Below are positions 1-7,990 of a stretch of DNA of 64,000 bases, piece after piece. Position numbers and translations under genes: made by a program. The notes below the pieces were generated by a model. It searched no databases, had not been told where the DNA came from, and saw nothing but the letters and a program-made list of their open reading frames with translations. Within the stretch, counting starts at the first letter, position 1. Every line of letters starts with the position of its first letter. The DNA lies in assembly GCF_963678865.1 (NCBI RefSeq), contig NZ_OY787459.1, forward strand, positions 3,755,381 to 3,819,380. Reading direction: 5' to 3'. Source of the stretch: Maridesulfovibrio sp. (GTDB lineage: Bacteria; Desulfobacterota; Desulfovibrionia; Desulfovibrionales; Desulfovibrionaceae).

Positions 1-1282
1 GCTGGGTGGCTTCGCTGGATTCCCAGTATTCCTGATTAAGTTCGTTTTCGCTATTGGCTACTGCGCAGGTAACAGCGAGGTCTCCGGTAACATTGGTACA
101 GGTGCGGCCCATATCTAGCAGGGCGTCAATGCCGAAGATCATGGCATAGGCCAGTGCGGTGGGGGAGCCGGCAGTGATTTCCAGTCCTACGGAGTTGAGC
201 ACGATCATAAGCATGATTGCGCCTGCTCCGGGGATACCCGCAGTTCCGAGCGATGCCAGAATTGTGGTTCCGATGACGGTGATCTGCTGGCTGGCGGTCA
301 GAGGTTCGCCGATGGCATAGCCGATGAACAGTGCGCATACTCCCTGATAAATGGCGGTTCCATCCATGTTGATAGTGGCACCGAGTGGCAGGGAGAAAGA
401 GTATATGCTTTTATCAACCCCCAGTTCTTTGTCGGCAACTTCCATGCTGATGGGAAGCACGCCGCTACTGGTCCGGGTTACAAAAGCGGCAATGGAAGCG
501 GTCTTGATTTTTTTGAAAAATGAGATCGGGTTCACGCCGAAGAGCAACAGCCCGCCGCCGTAAACTAAAAAGATATGGCAGGCGAAAGCAAGGTAGGTGG
601 CAATGACAACCACGCCGAGCGGACCGAATGCTCTGGAACCCTGAGCACCGAAAACTACGGCAATGAGCGCAAAAACCCCGATGGGAACATACTGCAGTAC
701 CCAGTTGATGATCAGGTACATTACTTCAGCAAGGCCTTCAAAGAGGTAGAAAAGAGAATCTCCGGCATTTTTGATGCGTGCGTCTTCGCTGTGGCGGAGT
801 ACGGAAATGGCGATCCCGGTGATAATGCAGAAAAAGATAGTGGAAAGGACATCGCCGGTGGTGATGGCTGCAAAGGGGTTTTTGGGAATGATATTGATCA
901 GGATGTCGAGGAATGATGTTGCCTTGGGGGCTGCCATTTTAAGGGCTGCACCATCGGCGGCCAGTTCAAGGCCGTTGCCGGGCTGGAGGATGTTTCCGAA
1001 AAAGAGGCCGATAGCAACCGCGAAACCTGTGGTCAGCATATAAAAGGCCATGCACTTAGCGCCGACTTTACCCAACTGACTGGGTTTAACGCTTCCGGCT
1101 CCTACAATAATTGTAGAAACGATTACAGGCATTACAATCATTTTTAATGACCGGACCAGTACATCGCCCAGCGGTGTAAGTACTTTTGCTTCAGGACCTA
1201 AAACAAGCCCTGCAATGGCGCCCAGTACCAGACCTATAATAATTCGGATCAACAGGTTGCTTTTGAAGTACCAAGAAAACAT
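1..1282 (-). CDS. Sodium/proton:dicarboxylate symporter (SDF/EAAT family), C-terminus cut by window
   Basis: The reverse strand from 1282 is open to the window edge (about 427 codons), so the stop lies outside. The translation starts MFSWYFKSNLLIRIIIGLVLG, a typical DctA/GltP first membrane helix. It later contains the serine-rich TRTSSGVLPIS loop, the NMDGTAIYQG segment and, near the edge, GIPGAGAI and DMGRTCTNVTGD, all hallmarks of sodium- or proton-coupled glutamate/C4-dicarboxylate symporters of the inner membrane. The ATG at 1282 follows a strong Shine-Dalgarno (AGGAGGGGAG, reverse strand of 1283-1292). Only the last few residues should be missing. The substrate (glutamate, aspartate, succinate, serine) cannot be told from sequence alone. 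Confidence 0.9.
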   Translation of the reverse strand, partial: MFSWYFKSNLLIRIIIGLVLGAIAGLVLGPEAKVLTPLGDVLVRSLKMIVMPVIVSTIIVGAGSVKPSQLGKVGAKCMAFYMLTTGFAVAIGLFFGNILQPGNGLELAADGAALKMAAPKATSFLDILINIIPKNPFAAITTGDVLSTIFFCIITGIAISVLRHSEDARIKNAGDSLFYLFEGLAEVMYLIINWVLQYVPIGVFALIAVVFGAQGSRAFGPLGVVVIATYLAFACHIFLVYGGGLLLFGVNPISFFKKIKTASIAAFVTRTSSGVLPISMEVADKELGVDKSIYSFSLPLGATINMDGTAIYQGVCALFIGYAIGEPLTASQQITVIGTTILASLGTAGIPGAGAIMLMIVLNSVGLEITAGSPTALAYAMIFGIDALLDMGRTCTNVTGDLAVTCAVANSENELNQEYWESSEATQ

Positions 1283-1491
1283 CTCCCCTCCTGATGTAAG
1301 TTAAGATTATGATCAAAAAGAATTTTCTGATAAATTAAATTTCATTTATCGAAAAAATATGAAGGATTTTAAGAGAAATCCGAAAAAGAGTAGGTTTTGA
1401 TAGCAGCTCTTGATGCTCGGCGCAAGGGTGGGATATCCGGTATGATCCTGTTTGATGGTTTAGGGCATGGATTATCGGCAGGTTGGTTGTG

Positions 1492-2556
1492 CTAAAGCCA
1501 TTTTTTAAATTTGAATAATATCAGCATCACACCTGATATTGCGGCCATAATCCCGATAGAGATGGCAAAACCGTGAGGATTATGCAGTCCGGGTATCACT
1601 TCGAAATTCATGCCGTATAAACCGGCTATGAAGGTCAGGGGGATAAAGATTGTTGAAAAAATGGTCAGAAATTTCATTGTCTCATTCAAGCGGGTGCCCA
1701 TGTACATGTTGTAGGTAGTGAATAAATCGCCAAGGATGTCTTTGTATATCTCAAGTGAATCCAGTGCCTGATCTATCATGTTGGGCAGGTCTTTCATGTA
1801 GCCAAGAGTGTCCTCGGAGATGAATTCGGAATTAAGTTTATTCATTTTCATAATTATTTCCCGCACAGGTCTGATGGACTTTCGAATATAAGCAATCTCG
1901 CGGCGGTAAAAATTGATGCTTTCCAAGTGCTCGGGACATGGGTCTGTTGTAACTTCTTCTTCGAGGTCTTCGATCCTTTCACCTATGATCTCTATTACTT
2001 TCAAGTAGTTTTCAAGAACGCAGTCCATAAGTGTGTAGAAAAGATAATCTGTATTGTTCTGCCTGATTTTGCTTTTTGCTTTTGAAAGCCTCTTGAGGAC
2101 AGCATCAAAAGTTGGGCCGGGTTGTTCCTGAAATGTGATCAGATAGTTCTTACCCAAAACAAAGCAGACCTGTTCGGAAAAAATTTTTTGCTCGGAAGTA
2201 CCGGATATGAATATTTTTAACGTCGAAAAAAGATAATTCTGGTACTCTTCAATAAAAGGGCGTTGCCCCGTATCCAGAATATCTTCCAAGGCCATGGGAG
2301 AAATATTGAAACGGTCACCGATTCTTTTTATCAACTCTGAGTCATGTACTCCATCCAGATTCATCCATACTGCTTTTGCCGGATAGGGGCAGTACGGAAT
2401 AGACTCTAATGGATCCAGAGAGGTTTCCTGTAAATCCGAGCTGTTGTATTCAATGATTCTGATTTTGGGCTCAGATATTTTGTGTTGACCTGTAAATACC
2501 AGGGAACCGGGAGGCAGACCCGCCTTCTGTTCCTTATCTCTTAGAAATCTTGCCAT
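1492..2556 (-). CDS. corA: CorA-family magnesium/cobalt transporter
   Basis: This 354-residue protein has the CorA layout: a long soluble, charged N-terminal funnel domain (about 1-285) and two C-terminal membrane helices joined by the signature GMN motif at 315-317 (LYGMNFE). The tail after helix 2 is short and basic (KFKKWL), as usual. It forms a pentameric inner-membrane channel for Mg2+ and sometimes Co2+ or Ni2+. The start is supported by AGGAGG just upstream of the ATG. A tiny membrane ORF lies about 30 bases upstream on the same strand (2587-2703) and could be co-transcribed. The family is clear; ion selectivity is not. Confidence 0.93.
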   Translation of the reverse strand: MARFLRDKEQKAGLPPGSLVFTGQHKISEPKIRIIEYNSSDLQETSLDPLESIPYCPYPAKAVWMNLDGVHDSELIKRIGDRFNISPMALEDILDTGQRPFIEEYQNYLFSTLKIFISGTSEQKIFSEQVCFVLGKNYLITFQEQPGPTFDAVLKRLSKAKSKIRQNNTDYLFYTLMDCVLENYLKVIEIIGERIEDLEEEVTTDPCPEHLESINFYRREIAYIRKSIRPVREIIMKMNKLNSEFISEDTLGYMKDLPNMIDQALDSLEIYKDILGDLFTTYNMYMGTRLNETMKFLTIFSTIFIPLTFIAGLYGMNFEVIPGLHNPHGFAISIGIMAAISGVMLILFKFKKWL

Positions 2557-2950
2557 AAAAACCTCCTGTTTATCCTTGGTAGGCGCTTAGCTGAGCAGGT
2601 CAAAGAAAAGCAGGTAACTCAACGGTGGCAGAAGGAAAAGTACGACTATGAGCACGGCCAGTTTTGACTGGTTCACTTCCTGAAATATCTTTAACACGGA
2701 CATCCCATGAGGGGAAAGCTATCTCCTACTTATTGTCACCATATGGATCTGTGCCATACCAAAATAATTCGGATACAACTTGCGGCGTGATTTGCCGTAT
2801 ATGGTGCAAATATTCTTGACTTTATGCCTTCACCATTGAACAAAATACGTTACGTTTTTATAGAATCTGCAGCGGATGTTGTGTTCCCTTTTTGTGCAAT
2901 CAGCTCAAGTTAATACCTCGTGTTACCAATAATCTTTATGGCCAAAAGTT
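2557..2950. other. Intergenic region between corA and menA
   Basis: Apart from the 38-codon ORF, this 394-base gap between divergent genes should hold the promoters of corA (reverse) and menA (forward). It is AT-rich from about 2800. I see no convincing riboswitch or palindromic operator. Confidence 0.5.
2587..2703 (-). CDS. Possible 38-residue single-span membrane protein upstream of corA
   Basis: A reverse-strand ATG at 2703 opens a 38-codon frame ending in TAA at 2587. It encodes a polar start (MSVLKIFQEVNQSK), one strongly hydrophobic stretch of about 20 residues (LAVLIVVLFLLPPLSYLLFF) and a short tail DLLS. A clean amphipathic head plus one helix is typical of small bacterial membrane proteins and unlikely in random intergenic DNA. 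The Shine-Dalgarno is weak, which is the main doubt. It sits just before corA on the same strand, so a role as a small partner or leader of the magnesium channel is conceivable but is inference. I do not recognise a family. Confidence 0.45.
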   Translation of the reverse strand: MSVLKIFQEVNQSKLAVLIVVLFLLPPLSYLLFFDLLS

Positions 2951-3832
2951 ATGAAAATTAAATTAAAATCGTGGATTCTGGCTATCCGGCCCAAAACACT
3001 TTCGGCAGCTTTATGTCCTGTTATGGTCGGAACATCTTTGGCTGTACTGGACGATAGCTTTAAGTTTATCCCGGCACTGCTTTGTCTTCTGTTTGCGCTT
3101 CTGATTCAGATCGGAACCAATTTCGCTAATGATTATTATGATTTCATAAAAGGTGCTGATACGGAAGAACGTTTGGGACCAAAACGGGTCACTGCTTCAG
3201 GCCTGATTTCCTTGAATAGAATGAGAACCATGACAGCTGTAGTCTTTTTACTGGCTTTCGCGGTTGGACTGGGACTTGTTCCTTATGGAGGCTGGAAATT
3301 ACTGGTCGTGGGCATCATCTCCATCGCGCTGGGTTATGGTTATACCGCTGGGCCATTTCCCTTGGCTTATCTGGGATTGGGTGAAATTTTCGTACTGATA
3401 TTCTTCGGATGGGTGGCTGTAGGATTTACCTACATGGTGCAGGCAGGCGGATTCAATTCCATAGTTTTTCTGGCGGGGACAGCTGTGGGTGCTTTGAGTA
3501 CCAATTTGCTTGTGGTAAATAATCTCCGCTATGTTGATACAGATGTGAAGGCCAATAAACGCACGCTCGCTGTTCGTTTTGGGCGAAAGTTTACTGCACA
3601 TGAATATCGTGCATGGTTTGCCCTTGCTATGTTTTGTACCATTGTTATGGCAATAATTTTGAGATCCTTTTTGTTGCTCCTTCCTTTGGCGGTTATGCCT
3701 TTGGGGGCAGGACTTTGCGTCAAAATAGGGAAGCCGCAAACCGGGCCAGTCTACATAACTATGCTGGGACAAACTTCATTGGTTCTGGTCTTTTATTGCG
3801 TTTTGGCGAGCTTCAGCCTGATTTTAATCTGA
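2951..3832 (+). CDS. menA: UbiA-family prenyltransferase, MenA type
   Basis: This 293-residue integral membrane protein carries the first aspartate-rich UbiA motif NDYYDF (60-65) followed by KGAD and RLGPKRVTASGL, wording typical of 1,4-dihydroxy-2-naphthoate polyprenyltransferase. The second motif reads NNLRYVDTD and KRTLAVRFG; the first aspartate seen in the E. coli form (NNLRD) is a tyrosine here, though DTD is kept. The enzyme attaches the isoprenoid tail to the naphthoquinone head to make demethylmenaquinone. About eight hydrophobic helices alternate with short loops. No other men genes are nearby. A closely related UbiA enzyme of another quinone route cannot be excluded. Confidence 0.82.
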   Translation: MKIKLKSWILAIRPKTLSAALCPVMVGTSLAVLDDSFKFIPALLCLLFALLIQIGTNFANDYYDFIKGADTEERLGPKRVTASGLISLNRMRTMTAVVFLLAFAVGLGLVPYGGWKLLVVGIISIALGYGYTAGPFPLAYLGLGEIFVLIFFGWVAVGFTYMVQAGGFNSIVFLAGTAVGALSTNLLVVNNLRYVDTDVKANKRTLAVRFGRKFTAHEYRAWFALAMFCTIVMAIILRSFLLLLPLAVMPLGAGLCVKIGKPQTGPVYITMLGQTSLVLVFYCVLASFSLILI

Positions 3833-3876
3833 TAGATATTTTTCCTTATTCATTATCAGTAAAACTGGAGAGAATA

Positions 3877-5499
3877 TCAGGCGTAAGACCTGTTGACAGT
3901 GTTGTTTGCCAGTTTTCCTTGGATCATGGCTTTTATCACATCTACAGTGGCTCCGACCGCATCCTCAACATCTGCTGCGGTATTGCAGAAGGTAGGTGAA
4001 ATGCGCACAAGGTCATGTCCGAGCACATGCAGGTTGGCGATGGCGATCTGATGCTGCTCGTAAACATTTTTAACCACATCACCGGCCTTTATCTTGTCAG
4101 GAGTCTTGAAGAGGAAAACCGAGCTGCGTAAATTGTCATTGGTTGTGGGTGTGGAAATCCATTTATAAGCATATTTGGTTTTGAAATCAGGATAAATGTC
4201 AGGAAGTTTTCTCAGCAAAGCCTCCTTCGCCCGTGAACCGAGATAGTGAATGCGTTTTTCTATCTTTTCCGGGTTTACCTGCGGATGGAATTTCCCAGTA
4301 TGAAAAAGGGCAGCCATCCATGTAGAGACAAGGGTAGCATCGTTTTGTTGTCCTAAATACGAAAAACGTTTGGCATTAGGATCAATCTGTCCGCAGGAGG
4401 CTTTAAAACCATAATCTTCCGGGGTCATGATGTGCTCATCGTAGCCCCATTCGCTGGGGACAAATCTTTCTGCGGCTCCGGTTTTGTTGTTCATGTACAG
4501 CACGCCGACCATTTTTGGACCGCAAGGCCACTTGTGATAGCTTCCGGTAATACTGTCTACATCGAGATCTCCGAGCTTAAGATCGAGAACCCCAAGAGTC
4601 TGGGCGCTATCGGCATGAATGTGCATGTGTTTGTTGATTTTGCGAAGCTCATTAACAATCCGTGCCATTGGCAGCAGTATTCCGCATTCATTGGATTGCC
4701 ATGACAGGGTGACCACCTTGGTGTTTTTGTCCACCTTTGTGAGAATTGCCTTGATTATTTCATCTTCGTTTGCGGGGTCACCGGGGAGAATCCCCTGTGC
4801 GGCTTCGGATGCGGTTACGCTGTTTGCGAACATTTTCGTTCTCACAACCCTCACCGAATCCTTCGCCCACCCTTGTGTGGCCCGGCGATATTCCCATGCC
4901 TGATAGTTGGTGGGGTGGTTTACATCCCATACGACCACGTTGTCCTTTTGCGGATCGAAGAAACCGGAAGTGACCAGTCCGTTGTTGATAAAGTTGTTAC
5001 CCTGAGTGCTGTTGGCGACCAAGGCCATGAGATAGTCGGCTTCATATTTCTGTTTTTCCAGTCCAAACCATTTTTTCATGGCCTCAAGGCCGTGACCAAG
5101 GCTTGCCTCAGCAAGTTCTCCACGCATCGGGAAGGAAATATCCTTGGCCAGCATGTCCTGGACAAGATCAACCATATCCTGGACAGGTTTCATGGATGGG
5201 CACAGGTTGGCAGAGTTCACTGAGAGACAGGTGTATTTTTTACGGTCAAAATAGTGATTTACCAGTCGGTCCCATTGTGCATTGTTGTCGGCTGCGAGCT
5301 TATCTGCACTGAATTGTTTACCTTCAGTTGCGCATTTCTGGATGAAGGCTTCAATTTCTTTCAGGGCCTGAACTTTTGTCGTTGCGGGCGAGCCTGTATC
5401 GGTTTTCGGGCTACCCTTGGCCAGACCGAAATCAGGGATTATCAACACACTGCCGAGCCCAAGTCCGGCGCTTAAGAATTCCCGACGGGAAAATTTCAT
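3877..5499 (-). CDS. Tat-exported class V aminotransferase-fold PLP enzyme
   Basis: The 540-residue protein begins with a twin-arginine signal (SRREFLSAG, Arg5-Arg6, then a hydrophobic stretch ending near Ala27). The body is a class V aminotransferase/cysteine desulfurase-like domain: the aspartate contacting the pyridine ring lies in HADSAQ (Asp297) and the Schiff-base lysine in GSYHKWPCGP (Lys323). It most resembles isopenicillin-N-epimerase-like members. PLP enzymes are normally cytoplasmic; Tat export would let the enzyme fold with cofactor before crossing to the periplasm. The gene converges on menA with 44 bases between and seems monocistronic. Substrate unknown. Start chosen because it gives the complete Tat signal. 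Confidence 0.82.
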   Translation of the reverse strand: MKFSRREFLSAGLGLGSVLIIPDFGLAKGSPKTDTGSPATTKVQALKEIEAFIQKCATEGKQFSADKLAADNNAQWDRLVNHYFDRKKYTCLSVNSANLCPSMKPVQDMVDLVQDMLAKDISFPMRGELAEASLGHGLEAMKKWFGLEKQKYEADYLMALVANSTQGNNFINNGLVTSGFFDPQKDNVVVWDVNHPTNYQAWEYRRATQGWAKDSVRVVRTKMFANSVTASEAAQGILPGDPANEDEIIKAILTKVDKNTKVVTLSWQSNECGILLPMARIVNELRKINKHMHIHADSAQTLGVLDLKLGDLDVDSITGSYHKWPCGPKMVGVLYMNNKTGAAERFVPSEWGYDEHIMTPEDYGFKASCGQIDPNAKRFSYLGQQNDATLVSTWMAALFHTGKFHPQVNPEKIEKRIHYLGSRAKEALLRKLPDIYPDFKTKYAYKWISTPTTNDNLRSSVFLFKTPDKIKAGDVVKNVYEQHQIAIANLHVLGHDLVRISPTFCNTAADVEDAVGATVDVIKAMIQGKLANNTVNRSYA

Positions 5500-6113
5500 A
5501 ATCCGCTACTCCGTAAGTGTTATTTAAAATGATGAATTTAGATGTAGACGCAATAATTTTGTGTGCTTTTAATTTTAAAATACTATTAGCACTCTAGATA
5601 TTTTGCAGCAAGATACTTCTGAAACAAACCTCTTCTCTCATTTCACCCTGCGGTAATAATGTGGGTTGTGAATTAAGCCCATATGCTAATATGCGGAAAA
5701 TATTGCCTATTGAGAAGCTTTCTAAAGTTATATAAAGTTTATCAACAGCCAATCGGCAGAACTTTTTTCTGCAAATTTCGAACATCAGCGTGGACTTTTT
5801 TGATTTTATTCAAGTTCAAATACGATTCTCGTATTTACGGCATGAACTTACTTTGAAGAATCAGCTTCGCGCCGGATTATATAAGTAAGGGACATGAGTC
5901 TTTATCCCTCGGTAAAATGAAAAAAATGTTTTTCGTTAACATCTTGATTTAACGGGTTTAAATTAAGAAAGATTAATTTTGATCAGGTTTTTATTAAGAG
6001 AGTGGGGATGTTTCGGTTTTTTTCTGCGTATACAGTTGTAAGAATGCCCATGGAGGCAATCAGCCTGTTTTGATGAAGGGAAAACATTAAGAAGCATTAA
6101 ATAAAGACATTGG
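5500..6113. other. Intergenic region upstream of the ECF sigma factor gene
   Basis: A 614-base AT-rich gap between divergent genes. Short open frames here have no ribosome-binding site or recognisable protein features. Promoters for both neighbours must lie here, but I cannot place them with confidence. Confidence 0.5.
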
Positions 6114-6701
6114 GTGATTGTTTTGAGCTTAGAACAAAAAACAATAGTAAATATTATCAGAAAGTGTACTGAAGGAGATAGGTCTTCTTGGAATACTTTT
6201 GTAGAGAAATATTCTGGAATAATCTATTTTACTATCAATAATACATTAAATAGCAAGCTTAAATTTTACTCTCAGCATCATGCTGATGATATTTGCCAGA
6301 ACGTTTTCCTGCGTCTTGTACAGAATGATAGAAGTCTGTTAAAGAAATATGATCCGCAAAAAGCCAAACTTACGACTTGGCTAATGGTCATATCCAGAAG
6401 TGTTACAATGGATTTTTTGCGCAAGGGAGTGTATTGTCTAGCTCCCTTAGATGATTTCATTAACGAGCTTGAAGCTCCTGCAGATCCGGTTCAGGAAGGA
6501 TTGGATATCCCGGAGCAGCTGCTTTCGCCTCGCCAGAAGCTGATAGTGAAGCTTTATTTTGAGGACGGGCTGGATATTTCAGAAATTTCCGATTTCATCG
6601 GAATTAAGGAACAGTCGGTCAGGAGTGCCAAGCATAAGGCCCTGATCAAACTGCGTTCCTACCACGGAGTCAGTGAGGATTCTTATGCGCTGACCCGTTA
6701 G
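6114..6701 (+). CDS. ECF-type RNA polymerase sigma factor
   Basis: The 195-residue protein has the two-domain plan of extracytoplasmic-function sigma factors. Region 2 (about 20-105) includes HADDICQNVFLRL and the -10-reading helix TWLMVISRSVTMDFLRK. Region 4 (about 135-190) includes LSPRQKLIVKLYF followed by a helix-turn-helix, EISDFIGIKEQSVRSAKHKAL, for -35 recognition. Translation probably starts at the GTG at 6114; an in-frame TTG at 6123 is an alternative. It is followed 95 bases later by a zinc-type anti-sigma gene and then by flagellar rod-hook genes, so this pair may tune part of the flagellar or envelope regulon. That link rests on position only. Confidence 0.88.
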   Translation: MIVLSLEQKTIVNIIRKCTEGDRSSWNTFVEKYSGIIYFTINNTLNSKLKFYSQHHADDICQNVFLRLVQNDRSLLKKYDPQKAKLTTWLMVISRSVTMDFLRKGVYCLAPLDDFINELEAPADPVQEGLDIPEQLLSPRQKLIVKLYFEDGLDISEISDFIGIKEQSVRSAKHKALIKLRSYHGVSEDSYALTR

Positions 6702-6796
6702 TGTCGGGAATTAAATTCATTTTATGGATTTAACGGACACAGTAACCCTGCTGGTGCACGGACGGACCGGCAGACAAAACAACCACGAGGTGTTCC

Positions 6797-7111
6797 ATGG
6801 ACGGAACCGGACGTAAAAAATGCAGCCGCACGGAGAAGGACCTTCCTTTCGGCCCTACTCCTGCCTGCCCGGAAATTGATGAGATATGCATGTATCTCGA
6901 TGGAACTGCTACCGATGAACAGGTCAGCAGCCTTGAGGCTCACTTCGCCGAATGCCAGTCCTGCAGAAAGGCTGTCGTAGAGATGAAGCGTAGCCTCAAA
7001 GGAGCGGTAGTCGCCCCTTTTGGCGGACATTGCATTGAAAAAGCCAAGGAGCTTGTTCAGGAAAAAAATTCTGATAACGATAATGACCGGGAGTTCAAGG
7101 TCATGGCGTGA
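6797..7111 (+). CDS. Soluble zinc-binding anti-sigma factor (ZAS family)
   Basis: A 104-residue protein with the zinc anti-sigma signature His-x3-Cys-x2-Cys (His49, Cys53, Cys56 in EAHFAECQSC). This sits in a short helical domain that starts around Cys24 (PEIDEICMYLDG). There is no membrane segment, so it should act in the cytoplasm, holding the ECF sigma factor encoded just upstream and releasing it on a redox or zinc signal through the Cys-His centre. The C-terminal third is charged (EKNSDNDNDRE). Its place directly after the sigma gene is standard. The signal and the target promoters are unknown. Confidence 0.82.
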   Translation: MDGTGRKKCSRTEKDLPFGPTPACPEIDEICMYLDGTATDEQVSSLEAHFAECQSCRKAVVEMKRSLKGAVVAPFGGHCIEKAKELVQEKNSDNDNDREFKVMA

Positions 7112-7156
7112 TAGAAAGACCTCCCCGACCCACTTCCTCTCACGCCTGCACAGCTG

Positions 7157-7185
7157 GAAACAGTTACCCCTTCATCAACTGTTTC
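7157..7185 (+). terminator. Hairpin between anti-sigma gene and flgD
   Basis: Perfect 9-base stem GAAACAGTT / AACTGTTTC with an 11-base loop, followed by TTTCC. It lies after the anti-sigma stop and before flgD, so it may end or attenuate the sigma/anti-sigma transcript. The T-run is short, so termination is uncertain. Confidence 0.4.
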
Positions 7186-7303
7186 TTTCCTGCCTTGATC
7201 ATGCCGAATCCCGGTTCATAGGCTGATTGCCTTCTTGAGGCGCATCAACTCGTCCTGCGTATTTCTCGCCGGACCCAAGCTGTTGTGCAGACAGGAGGAA
7301 ATC

Positions 7304-7966
7304 ATGATCGAAGCTACCACGTATTTAAATAGTGTAAACAAGAATGCCGAACCTAAGATTCCAAGCAAGGATCTTAATAAAGACGCTTTCCTGAAGCTTT
7401 TCGTCACCCAACTGACTAATCAGGATCCCGTCAATCCCATGGACAACAAGGAACAGCTGGCTCAGCTGGCCCAGTTTTCCACCGTTGAAAGACTCACCAA
7501 TATCTCCAAGGCAATGGAAGGCCTGACTGAAAGCGTCAACGAACTGAAAGGACTTAACGCCACCGGCTATATAGGCAAAAGCGTTATGGCCAAAGGTTTT
7601 GCTGTGTCCAAAAAAGGTTCTGAAATTTCTTCAGTCAATATCTCTTTCCCTGCAACTTGCAAGTTTGTCTATGTAGACATTTACGACAAAGACGGTGCGC
7701 TGATCCGTTCTGACGAACTGGGCGGTATGAATGCCGGAAAAGTTGATTATAAATGGGATGGTAAAGATAAAGACGGAAATGCCGTAGAAGACGGCCAGTA
7801 CAATATCGCAGTCCGCGCTGAAACCCCTAAAGGTAAAAAAGTTCTCGCTTCAACTGAAATCTCCGGAAAGATCAAGGCCGTGAATATGGCTGGAGGTCAG
7901 AACATTCTGGAGCTTGAAGACGGCCGCAAGGTGCTTTTGTCCAACGTGACAAGAGTTGTTGCTTAA
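7304..7966 (+). CDS. flgD: Flagellar hook-capping protein FlgD
   Basis: Translation most likely starts at the ATG at 7304, right after AGGAGGAA (7293-7300), giving 220 residues (MIEATTYLNSV). A longer in-frame extension to 7235 lacks a ribosome-binding site. The conserved FlgD N-terminus is clear: DAFLKLFVTQLTNQDPVNPMD followed by QLAQFSTVE. The C-terminal half carries the Ig-like/tudor hybrid fold typical of hook caps (KWDGKDKDGNAVEDGQY). FlgD is exported through the flagellar apparatus and scaffolds assembly of FlgE into the hook; flgE follows after 24 bases. FliK, often next to flgD, is not in this stretch. Confidence 0.93.
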   Translation: MIEATTYLNSVNKNAEPKIPSKDLNKDAFLKLFVTQLTNQDPVNPMDNKEQLAQLAQFSTVERLTNISKAMEGLTESVNELKGLNATGYIGKSVMAKGFAVSKKGSEISSVNISFPATCKFVYVDIYDKDGALIRSDELGGMNAGKVDYKWDGKDKDGNAVEDGQYNIAVRAETPKGKKVLASTEISGKIKAVNMAGGQNILELEDGRKVLLSNVTRVVA

Positions 7967-7990
7967 CTTTTTTACCGCAAGGAGATTCTC

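Noticed and set aside
126..1043. Several open frames on both strands, up to 113 codons
   Set aside because: They overlap the clear dicarboxylate symporter reading on the reverse strand and have no protein-like wording.
5594..5785. A 63-codon reverse ORF in the gap before the sigma factor gene
   Set aside because: No ribosome-binding site, no hydrophobic or domain pattern, and AT-rich surroundings.
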